Below, in pieces: positions 12,701 to 24,700 of a stretch of DNA of 64,000 nucleotides. The stretch is from assembly GCA_035048495.1 (NCBI GenBank), contig CM068552.1, positions 26,476,154-26,540,153 on the forward strand. The letters run 5' to 3'. The notes beneath the pieces were generated by a model, which was not told the origin of the DNA, searched no databases, and saw only the letters and a list, made by a program, of their open reading frames with translations. This stretch comes from Euptelea pleiosperma (taxonomy: Eukaryota; Streptophyta; Magnoliopsida; Ranunculales; Eupteleaceae). Every line of letters starts with the position of its first letter. Within the stretch, counting starts at the first letter, position 1. A program made the position numbers and the translations under genes.

Positions 12701-15700
12701 TAACTTGCTTAGAAATGAATGAGCACTTCTTAAGATTTGCATACAATTTCTCTCTCCTAAGAGTATCACAAACTTGCTTCAAATGGATGGGGTGTTGTTC
12801 CTGGGAATGACTATAGATCAGAATGTCATCAAAATAAACAACTAGGAACTTGCCTATAAACAGCCTCAACACCTGAGTCATGATCCTCATAAAAGTACTA
12901 GGGGCATTTGATAGCCCAAAAGGCAAGACCATCCACTTGTACAAACCATCCTTCGTCTTTGAAGGCGGTCTTCTACTCATCCCCGGGACGAATGCGGATT
13001 TGGTGGTAACCACTCTTAAGATCGATTTTGGAAAAGATTGTGGCACCCACCATCATGTCCAACATGTCATTGAGTTTCGGTATAGGAAACCGATACTTGA
13101 CCGTGATTTTATTGATCGCCCTGCTATCCACACACATTCTCCATGACCCATCTTTCTTGGGTGTGAGGAGTGCAGGCACGGCGCAAGGACTCAAACTCTC
13201 CCTAATGAACCCTTTTTTGAGAAGTTCGTCAACTTGCTTCTTCAATTCTTCAATTCTGCATGCTCTGTGAGATTCATCCTATAATGTGGTAGGTTTGGAA
13301 GAGTTGGTCCGGGAACAAGATCAATGATGTGTTGAGTATCACGCATTGGAGGGAGCTCATCGGGTAAATCCTCAGGAAACACATCCTGGTACTCTCTCAA
13401 AACTGGCTCCATCTCTCTCGGGTACTCAACAATGGGCTGAGAAGAGGTCTCTTTCGTGACAAGAACATAGATGGGAGGCTCATCCTTAACCTCTTTCTCA
13501 AACTCCGCAGGACTGATGATGTGAAGGTCCTTAGCTTTGGGTTTCTTGCTACTAGCTTCCTTGCCTGTGTCTCCATTGCTCACAACAGGTGCTTTAGGTT
13601 GGAGAGGATTCAGCCTGATCCTCTTGCCTTCATGGAGGAAGGAACACGTATTCGATCTGCCGAATAGTGTAACGTCCATATCATATAACCACGGCCTACC
13701 TAAGATAATGTGGCCTACATCCATAGGCACTACATCGCACCACAAGGTGTCCTTGTACGAAGAAAACTATATCGGGACCTGACACCTCTGGGAGATTGGA
13801 ATCGATGAGGCGTCAACTCATGCCACTCGATATGACTGAGGGTGGGCAACATGTGATAATCCTAAGCGGGAAATGGTACTGGTAGAAACAACATTGGTGC
13901 AACTCCCGCTATCGATAATGATTTTGCAATTTTTATCACCACACTTGGCATATGTGTGGCATATGCTATTCCTACGCCAGTCATCGCATTCTTTTTGTTG
14001 GGCGAGGGCACATCTGACTACCATCACGCGTGAGGTATTATTCTCCCCAGGGTGGTAGGTTGCCTTCCTAACAAAAGCCAGACTTCTAACACTATCTTCA
14101 CAGTCCTCTTCATCACTAGCTGTAACATCAGGCTCATGGACTTCTTCCCACTCTCCTAGCTCTTCTCCTTCTTCAGTGCCATCAAGCACTAGAGTCTTGG
14201 GATTTCTAGTGGGACATTGGGCCGCAAAATGTCCAGTGCCATGACATTTGTAACATCTGGTCTGGCTGCCCCCTCTTGAGCTTTCCCCAATTATGTGTTT
14301 CCTTTCTCAAATCTAGCATTAGGGGGAGTAGTAGGGTAGGTTTCACTTCTGTGGAAGTGGACCGAAAACCTGAACTACCGGGGTCGAAACGCCTAATGGG
14401 TTGTGGCTTCAGATACCGCTCCAACTCTTGCACGATATGATACGCGTGCTCCAAGGTTTTTCACAGAGTGTGGGATCAGCTCTTTCTGGAGCTCTGGACG
14501 GAGGCCTGTTCTAAATCTGGAAAGGGTCACAGTAGGGTCCTCCCTTACATTGCATCTCATCATGTACTCATCAAATTTTGCAATTTAATCAGTGACAGAC
14601 ATACCTCCCTGACGAAGGTTTTGCCATTGGTCCAGCAACATGGAATGGTAAGACAAAGGAACAAATTTTTCACTAAGTTTTTCCTTCATGTCCTCCCAAC
14701 AGGTAATGGGCGGGCTTCTCGCGGCCTCGCACTGGCGCTCCATATTGGTCCAGAAGAGTCTAGCTTGGCCTACGAATTTCATTTTGGCAAACCTGATCCG
14801 ACGATCTTCAGGCATAGTGTACCACTCAAAGTAGTGGTCCATGTCAGAAGCCCAATCTAGGAAGACTTTTGGGTCAAGTCGACCATCATAATTCGTGGCC
14901 TCAACTTGGACAGACTTCATGGCTCTGTCGTCGAGTTCATAAGGCTCCGAATCGCGGTGTTGTGGAACACCTTCTCCTCTACCTCGCCCTTGGTCAATAA
15001 CCCCATCTCTATCATTTCCTCTAGGATTATTTTGCTGACGTGAGGTCTCTAGACGGGTATTGGTGGCAGCATTCTGCTCCGCCATCCTGGCTTCCAAGCT
15101 AGCCACGGTGGTACTAAGGCTCTCAATGACTTTAGCAAGGTGTGCAAAGTCCATGGTGGTCTGGTAATCACAACCACTATGGGTTGGCATAAACTAGAAA
15201 AAAAAAAAATCTAAAATGGCCTACGACGACTAGATGATGGAAATCCTACGCCTATATGCCAGACTCTAATATCCAAAAAAACAAAAACAAAGAACTCCCC
15301 TAAGCTAGACCTAAGCTCTGATACCAAGTTGATGCAGGACTAATGATATGATCCTAACTAATGACGCTGAGATTAATTAAAATTACTAGTAACACCAACA
15401 AATATAATAGAACAACTAAGCATCATACAGATCAAATAAAATTCATTCTGGTTTTTATGCAAAATCAAGATCATGCCACAGTGCTGCAGTACAAACCTAA
15501 CAAAATTAATAAGTTAAGATTTACGAAAGTCTAGCTTATGCTAGCCTAGGGAATCGATCCAACAATCAACAAAGAAGTCTTGTTCACAATTTTGGGTTTC
15601 AATAAATAGTTCAGGGCCCAAATAATGTTGACAAGTGAGTTTCAACATGCATTTGGGTTAGATGGTGATAAGTCACATTCACACAAAATTTTCAGCAACT

Positions 15701-18700
15701 ATTGAACTGATTTCAAAGCTTGCATATACTTCCAAAAGAGAAAGTATGGTTAATAGGATTTTGAGAATAGGAGTTGGGTTGAAAATAGGTTCGGGTAGTA
15801 TGCATGGTGTTGACTTGGGGTACGGCTAAAGGAGGGATGAACAGTGTTCGGTGAACAGTGCACCGTGAACCGTGTTCTGTGAACAATGCACCGTGAACAG
15901 TGTTCGGTGAACAGTGCACCGTGAACAGTGTTCGATGAACAGTGCACCGTGAACAGTGTTTGGTGACCAGTGTTCGGTGAACAGTGCACGTGAACAATAA
16001 ACCACAAAAAACAAAGATCAAGAGAGGTGGAAGATGAAGGGTCAAACCAAAAAGTCAAGGGAAATACCTGGAAGTAACGGTGGGAATCACTCCTTTGGTC
16101 TCACACCAATCCTATCGTAGGGACCATACTCAAAAGCATGCAAGTAATCTTCATTCATTCATCATCTCAAAAGTTCTCCTTACAAAGGTATATAAAGGGC
16201 TCTACTTAATCTAAACTAAACCTCAACCGCAGGATACGATCCAATGGTTGAAGTTATAATCCAACATAAACAACTAAAGAAACCAAAAAGACCAATACGT
16301 CCTCAAATAATGTTTCAAGCTTGTGTGCCTAGCATGGGACGTCCCACATAGACAACACCTATAAAAAAAACGTAAAATAACTCAACAAAATTGGAAATAA
16401 TATAGAGATGATCGTTGGGGCCCTCCGATGCCCCTGATCGATCCTGATGTGCTCTGGTACTCCCCCGATGCTCTCAAATCCTCCATGTGCACACATCTAC
16501 CCAATGTGGGGTCTTCTATGATGTGCCATGTGTACACATGGGTCTTCAATAAGCCATGCTATCATCCCACAATGATAAGTGGGCTTGCTGCTTCTTCTTC
16601 CTGCGCCTCTGGTAAACCCTGTACGGCTGGATGTCCACATCACAAAGCCTTGAGGTGTAAGGTTACGCCTCAAGGCGTAAGGCGTAAGCCTCACCGCATG
16701 CATTTTTTAAGTAAATAAGTATTTAAATCTATAAATAAATGTAGCAAAAATTCTAAAAACAAAGCGTATTTTCAATTCTAAGTTCCAAGTTCCAACCACT
16801 CTAACAAAAAAGTAGAGCACCAATCAAGGATTCCATCTTATACTAAATTAAATGCATCTTCATCAATTATATGAACAACATCCACTTCTTGATAGTCCAA
16901 GTCGAAATTCTCCTCCTCAACATCAATCAATTGTAGATCAATCGATGTTGGGTCCCTTCGACACCTATTTTTTTTTTAATATCTTTACATTCTTTATTTT
17001 TTAAGTGAAAACAACATGCCAAAAAAACCGCACATCTGAGGTGTACGCCCAATCCAAGAAGCGTTGATGAGGCGTACGCCTCACTGAGAGGCGTAGTGAG
17101 GCATAAGCCTCATCAATGCCTCTTGGAGTGAGGCATATGCCTCAAATGTGTAAATGCCTTTCGATTGAGCCTCCTGGCGTTTTAAGAGCTTTGCCCCGAG
17201 GCGCACCTCAAGGCGTAAGCTTCATGCGCCTTTAAAAACACTATTAGTAAGTATATGATACAAATCATTACATATCTTGTCATATTATCCACTATTATCC
17301 TTTTAATATAAAAAGTTAGTTTGTTTCACATTATTTGGAGTCCATGAAGCCTATTTCTCAAGGTTTGCCGAATCGGACTCTGATCCGTGTTGGACTCCCA
17401 CACTCCCGTATCCGTATCCATGCAACATAGATCTACAACCCCCTTGTCATCTCCACCTTAACCCATGGCCTGATCAAATTATTGTGCAAACAAAGAAACG
17501 TATGATTAAATTAGAGTTTTATCATGTTTTATGGATTTTATGCATACTAGGTGTATATATTTTAACAAATTTAAAGTAAAACTTATTTGAATTAATGTTT
17601 TGAATTATAAAATATTATATGTAATTGTTAGCCTAAAAAATATCTATATCCCTAATGCATGCATTTGTTGCCCTGCGGGCTTCTTAATTATTTTTAATTT
17701 CTTTAAATTTATTCTGTATTTTATTAATTGAGTTTCAAAAATTAGATTATTAGTAGGTGATTAACGTATAAGATTTTATTTTCACCGTCATTGATGCAAG
17801 CATTTATTTTATTAAGGTTTCCTAATTATTTATAATCTATTTTTTTTTTAAAATAATTTTATAAAAAGTTAATTAACTCATTGGAATAGGTTCCGAGGAC
17901 TCCCCTTTTTGACTCCCAAATTTCTATTACCCTTCTCGGGCGTGGATTCCGAGAATCCAACGATGGTTGATATTTGGGAAAAGTGAATGCCAGCTCAACA
18001 CTATCAACCACCGTTGGGTTCTCAGAATCCATGCCTGAGAAGGGGAGTGCGCGGATCCCGACCCTTAACTCATTGCACTTATATTCACTAATTATTAAAA
18101 ATTATATGACATGTGGTAATGATTTCATCAGGTCATTGGTAAGTTCTTTTTTGCTTTAAATATTTTAATGACATTATTTTGAGTAATTAACTGTGTAATT
18201 TTTGGTTCTTAGTCAATGTTTTAGATTTCTGCGTAAGTACATACCGAATGCTATTGATCTTGCATTTTTTTTTACTTCAAATGATTGTTTATTGTATCAT
18301 GAAATGGGGGTGGGTGGGCGACTTAGAACCTATGAAATGGTGTACATGATGAACTGATGGACAACCTACAGCACACCAATGAAAGAATGGAACTGATAAA
18401 ACATAAAAGTATGTAAAACAAGACGAAAAGATCAAGTTACATGGAGATGGTTGATTTTCAATAACCTAAATATAGTTACAAAGTCAAGCTCGGTAGCTAC
18501 ACTTCTACTTTTTTAGGTTGTTATGATTATTTCTCTGTGGAATTTGAACTGAGCTCTCGATAATTGGTCTTGGGTCCACGGAGCACTTTATATTATATGC
18601 CTGGAGAGTGTAATGCTATGCGTTCTTCTACTAGCCTTGTGTAATATTCTTCCTCCAATGGTTATGAATGTCTGGAGGTCAAGTGGATGACAGAAGCAAC

Positions 18701-21700
18701 AAACTGTTATTAAAGGACCTAGCAAGATAAGGGATAAAAGTTTGGACCATGGATGAATGGGTTTGTTGCTTGTTGCTATGAGGGAAACTGTCAAGTCACG
18801 TCTTATATCTTTGTTGCTGTTATCAGATATATATTTTATACGTATTTGATGTATTTTAGCTGTTCTATAAATACCCCTTGTTGTGAGGGGTATACTTGTC
18901 TTTTGTAATGTCTCCTTTATATAAATAAGATTTATGGAGTCATGTGCTGCACACATGACATCCTTCTCTCTCTTTTCTCTTTGACTCTCTAAACCTAACC
19001 CTAACCCTAATCACTACTCCAACTTGGTATCAAAGCCTTGGAATTAAGATCAACAGCCGAAGATCGCAGGGGGGGTGTTGATGCCCCACTGTACCGTACG
19101 GATGACGTCATACACCGTACGGACACACATCTGCACACTCATCGCAAGGTCTATCAGAAGCTTCTATTCTTGGTAGATCTTTATTTTTCAAGATTTTTGG
19201 GAATTTTTTGAGACCTCTATGATGGTTTTAAGGATCGTCTTCGAAATATCGTGATTAATTACTTTTCGAACCAGCCATTAATTTGTTCGATTTGGGGTTT
19301 TATGATGGGGTTTATTGGTCCTTTTTGACTCTCTACAACCCTAGGAACCTATTGAATCTACTTGTGTGCGATTCTATGGAGATTTGATGATTTTGTGAAA
19401 AGATCTCCACACTAGAGTTACCGCCCACTCCTCTTTTGCCCTCTATTGGACTGTGATTTTGGTCACAAGCTCTTTGTTTGCTACTCCAGCCTTCCTATTA
19501 TGTAGTTGCTCCATATTTGTGCTAGATCTACTGCAATGGATGTAGATCATGTCTCTATTTTGTCACTTGGCTGTCATATGAGCTCTTTTTAGGGCATGTT
19601 TTTGGGTTTTTTGGCGTCCGTTCTTGCCTAGAGTGTTTTCTTGGTACTACATCGACTTGATTAGCTATGGAAACTCCGCCACCTCCTCCGGATATTCCCT
19701 CAGTGTCCAATATGAGCACGGAAGCCACCTCCAGTAGAGCTGGAGGGTCTATGGTGCATCAATTGGCATTCGAGAACCCTGGATTGCAGATCACTTCAGT
19801 GAAACTTGATGGCAAGAATTATTCGGAGTGGGCACAGGCTGCCCGGTTGTTTATTGGAGGCCGTGGGAAGCTGGGCCATGTTAATGGGGATATAATTGAG
19901 CCTGCTAAGATTGATCCTACCTATCGACAATGGGAGACCGATGACCTTATAGTTATGTCATGGCTCTTCAATTCTAAGTAGCATGATATTAGCCGGAGCT
20001 TCTTGTTTATGCGGACGGCTCAGGAGGTTTGGGAGACTACTAAGAAGACCTATTCTCAACAGCAGATCACTGGCAGGGCCTTCCAGTTGAAGCAATGTAT
20101 CCCTTGTTTCTGGTTGGGGGAAAAGTCCCTTGCTTAGTACTATACTTCTCTCTGAAGCATGTGTAACAGTGGTATGTGGAGAAAGGCAGGATCTTTGAGT
20201 TCCTCTCTGGATTCAATCTATCGTATGAGCTCTCCCGAGTTCAGATCCTCGGTAGTAGGGTGGATCTTTCCTCTCTCAGTGAGATCTATGCCTACCTTCA
20301 GAGTGAGGAGAGTCGACGACTATCTCTACAGGATGAGCACCCAGCCTCCGAGCGATCAGCGCTTGCTCCATCCTTTGCTTTCCTTGTCTTCCAGCTTCAG
20401 CAACCTCAGAAGGGCCGCTCTTATCAATCTCCGGTTCTAGCTCTAGCTCCAACTCCATACGCTTCTACTGGTCCTACTGCTGGGAGGTCCTCTACTAGGG
20501 AGAGGCCCAAATGTGACTACTGCAGTAAGCTTGGGCATATGAGAGCCCGATGTTGGAAGCTCCATGGCCTCCTTACCCAGACAGGCTCTTCTGGTGCTCA
20601 TACGACCAATATGGATGCTTCTTTCCCTCCTCAGGGACAGCCACAGCCGAGTTCTTCTACCTCTACTGGTATCTCCGCTGCCGAGATTGCTTTACTCAGG
20701 TGCTTGCTCAGCCAGCTTGATGGTCCTTCTACTACACCATCAACTTACTTTGCTCAGTCAGGTAACATTAGACCTGCCCATCATGTGTCCCTTTCTTCAT
20801 CTAGTCCCACTTGGATCATTGATTCAGGGGTTTCAGAACACATGACGGGTACGACTTCTTTATTTTCTATATACTCCATCTGTTTTGGCTGTGATAAGGT
20901 CAAGACTGTTGATGGGACCTTATCATCAGTGTCCGGGAAAGGGGATATCCTTCCTTTTCCCAAACTTCCTCTTTCATTTGCCCTACATGTACCCAAGTTT
21001 ACCTCTAATCTTTTATATGTTAGTGCTTTAACAAAAAACTTGAACTGCAGTATCACCTTCTTTCCTTCTACTTGTCTTTCAAGACCTCGAGACGACGAGG
21101 ACGATTGGCATTGGACGTGAAGCTGGTGGCCTCTACCTTTTGGATGGACGCCTTCTTGAGCCCATAGCACAACAGTCATCTTCTAGTAGTAGTAGTAGGA
21201 TAGATGCTGTTTTATGCTGGTATGCTCGTTTGGGCATGTCTCTTTTCAGTACTTAAAACTCTGATTTCCAACTTTATTTGATTCTGTTTTATTTTCTAAC
21301 TTGCATTGTGAGACTTGTGAGCTCGCTAAACATTGTCGCTCTACTTATCCTTACAGAGGTAATCGAAGCTCCATTTCTTTTGATCTTGTGCATTCTGATG
21401 TTTGGGGTCCTTCCTTGTTACTTCTATATTTGGCTTCCGCTATTTTGTCTCATTTGTAGATGACTATACTAGGTGTACTTGGATTTATCTCATGAAACCA
21501 AAGATGAGGTGTATTCCATCTTTAAAGGTTTTCATAAGATGATCCAAACCCAATATGGTGCCTCTATCAAGGTCTTTCGTTTTGACCAAGGTGGAGAATA
21601 TATATATGGGGGTCTTCAACAGTATTTTTTTAGACCATGGGATTTGTCATCAGAATTCATGCAGCTACACCCCTCAACAGAATGATGTAGCTGAAGGAGA

Positions 21701-24700
21701 ATGCGTCATTTGACTGAGATAGTTCGATCTCTTTTGATTGGCTTCAAGGTCACCAAATCCTTTTGGTCTGATGCTGTGTTGACTGCTGCCTATTTGACTA
21801 ATAGAATGCCATCTTGTGTGCTTCAATTCAAGTCTCCTCTTCAGGTCCTTTCTCCAAGCTCTCCTTTATTCACGGTTCCTCCTCGCATCTTTGGGAGTGT
21901 ATGTTATGTACATATCTTGGGTCCCTATCGTATCAAACTAGATCCCAAAGCACATAAATGTGTCTTTCTTGGTTACTCTTCTACCCATGAAGGGTATAAG
22001 TGTTACCATCCATCCTTCGAGAAGAAGTTTGTGTCTATGGATGTCACATTTCGTGAGGATCCTTTTTTCTCCCCCACATCTTTTCAAGGGGAGAGTAGTA
22101 GTAGTAGTAGTGAAGAGAGGTGGAATGTTCCTCTTCCTGCTATATCTTCTTCTTTTGAGTTTGAGAGGTTTCCGCCTACTCCCAGTTGGCAACTTCATAG
22201 ATATTTATGCAAGTTAGGCATGAAATATGTCTATGCACCAACTTGAGGGGGAGTGTTTTCAGATATGTATTTGATGCATTTTAATTGTTCTGTAAATACC
22301 CCTTGTTGTGAGGGGTATACTTGTCTTTTGTAATGTCTCCTTTATATAAATAAGATTTATGGAGTTCTGTGCTACACACATGACATCCTTCTCTCTCATC
22401 TCTCTTTGACTCTCTAAACCTAACCCTACCACTCCAACTGTTGTATCTTTTATGTCTCATTTCTTTTGTCCATTCTTATTTAGTCTATTATGTTATTGTC
22501 TAACCATTAATATTGGAATTTTTGATGCTGTAGCTTCTTCCCTTCACTCTCTTTACTCATTTGCAGAGATCTATTTTAGCCTTCTCTCATATTCATTGGT
22601 CCACGTTCTACTTGAGTATATGCATTTCCATTCTTTTGTTTCTGCTTTTATTCAACTGTCAATATTTTGTTTTCCATTTCTTTTCCATGGTCTGTCTCTT
22701 TTACAATAGAAAGGCAGTAAAGAATCTTTCTCTAGTGGTTGCACTAAATTCAAACTTATATTGCCATGAAATATTGTGGGATGACCATCAAGTTTCTAAG
22801 GAAATGACATGTCAGACTTGCTCTCTGTTGCATTAGAAAATTCAGAATAGGGAGTTGAAAGCATATCATTCGCTTTGCAGTTTCTCTGGGATGTCCATAT
22901 GCTCATGTATCTTTGTAGGCTCTTTTTTTTATTGCCATGGAAATATTTTATAAGCCTTCCATGCAAGCCTAGTGGACTTTGGGTTGCTAATTTGATATTA
23001 GAAATTGATTTATTTATTTTCTCACCATGTTTCATTGAACCATAACATGAAGGGGTTGATTCTTTCAATAATTGGCAGTCTTTTGGAGTAGAATTCCCAC
23101 CCCGTGCAGAAAACAGTGTACCATTGTTTACTCCACCTCAAACCCAGCCCATACTTCATCCTGCTTCAACATATGATGATGAAGCTGTGGAGGCCTCTCT
23201 TCAAACTGATCCTTCTGGTCTCAGGTACTGTTTCTCTATGATAATTGGTAATTTGGAAGTCTTACGATCTCAGCTGTTGATGTAACCAACCAGTATATTG
23301 CAAGATCTAAGCTTCTATTTTGTAAATTGTGGTGGTGGCCCAAGGTGATATATTATGGTGACAAATTTATTGGGCCTCATTAAAGATGCTTCTACTTCCA
23401 TTCTAATTTTTTGCTATCTACATACGGTAGTACCAACCTATATTTTAGTTTCTATCTTTCTTTGACATTTCAGAGTATATGCCATTTTAAGATTTTAATT
23501 TCATATAGATCCCCTGGAATTATCCCCGAATTTTGACGGATGCTTTTTGTTGGTGTAAACAAATTTTCTGTAACATTTAATCCATCATCTTCAATAAATC
23601 TACACTCACGCATTCCACAAACTCATCGATCTGAGCATCTAATCAAATGGCACACCTCTTTGATGCAGTCTAACAAAGATCTCTGAGTGAAATCAGACTA
23701 CCTGTACACTTATAACAGCCCATGCATGTGTTTTCTCTTCTTTTTTGATTGATAACCTTATATTTATCAGCAGATTTAACCTCAATAGAATTGAATGATG
23801 GAACAGGATTCACTTTGTGTACCCAAATAGTTGGTACAAGGCACTGATGGTGATGATGATGATGGCACCCCAAAATATTGCTAGAAAGCTTTATTTTCCA
23901 GTCATTGAAGTTCCTAATAAGGTTCAGAGTCCACACCACTACATACCCGGATCTCTGGAAACATTCATTGACATGGCATTTTAGTTATTCAACAACACAG
24001 CAGAAGAAAGTCTTGTCAAAGAGGGTGATCTCTTCACTGTATATCATCATAGAATCTTACCCTAACCCCTCTGCCCATCTGAAACTGATGCCTTCCGATA
24101 AAACATTGAAGACCTTGGAAATTCCTTTCCACACACCAACACCATAAGAGGATCCCACCTCACTATTGTCCCACCCAAGGTTCTTACACCCGAATTTACA
24201 AAGAATGACTTTTCTACACAAGTCGACCAGCTCTACACCAAACCTACAATGCCATTTTCCAAGAAGAGCACTGTTGACTTCCTTAAAGGTATAGTGCCAA
24301 GGCCTCCCACCTCCGTAGGTTTTCACACCAGCTTCTAGTCGACTAAATGATACTCGTACAAGTTGATCATGCCATTCTATAAACAATCTGTTTCCAGTTT
24401 CTCAACTCGTTTAGCTATTGAAGGATAGGGGAAGAGGACAGGACATATGTTGTGAGGCTCAATAAAGTGCTTTGAATCAGTGCCAATTTACCCCTTTTAA
24501 AAACATACCCTCTTTGCCACATGGCCAACCTCTTTTGGCACCTCTCCACCATCGATCCCAGATTGATTTCAAATGAAAAGAAGCAACTAATGGTAGTCCA
24601 AGGTAAGAGGATGAGAAATGAGCCACAGCCCAAATGTCTAGCAAGCTTAAAAATATTGTTAATCTCTCCAATGACGAAAACTTTGGTCTTAACAAAATTG

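Larger units (their letters stand above)
9272..16642 (-). mobile_element. Complete Ty3/gypsy element, chromovirus type, degenerate
   Basis: 7,371 bp with two LTRs, flanked by exact 5-bp duplications caaag (9267-9271 and 16643-16647). The primer binding site complement gctctgatacca is at 15315-15326, three bases from the 5' LTR. Order on the minus strand is gag with CCHC knuckle, protease ([10 protein letters not shown]), RT ([10 protein letters not shown]), RNase H, zinc-finger integrase, C-terminal tail and a chromodomain-like end. Domain order and chromodomain indicate the chromovirus clade; the Tekay/Del lineage would fit the long LTRs but is not proven. Several frameshifts and stops make it inactive. 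Confidence 0.93.
9223..17242. mobile_element. TIR DNA element ('aggcg' repeat), host of the nested gypsy
   Basis: The ends are inverted: AGTGTTTTTAAACGC at 9223 and its complement-type TTTAAAAACACT ending at 17242. Removing the gypsy and one caaag copy leaves about 0.65 kb, full of self-complementary 'aggcgtaagcctca' words (16643-17240). No transposase frame, so non-autonomous. The flanking duplication is too eroded to read with certainty (ttattaag... / attagtaag...). The superfamily is therefore unsure; hAT-like is a guess. Confidence 0.65.
18818..22439 (+). mobile_element. Ty1/copia element 3, internally deleted (no RT or RNase H)
   Basis: LTRs at 18818-19024 and 22254-22439, primer site TGGTATCAAAGCC at 19025, polypurine tract at about 22243-22253. 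Flanks gttgc / gttgt match in four of five bases. Inside are gag, protease and integrase fragments, then a jump straight to the last codons before the purine tract ([11 protein letters not shown]). It lies in the large TOL intron, sense to the gene. Confidence 0.9.
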
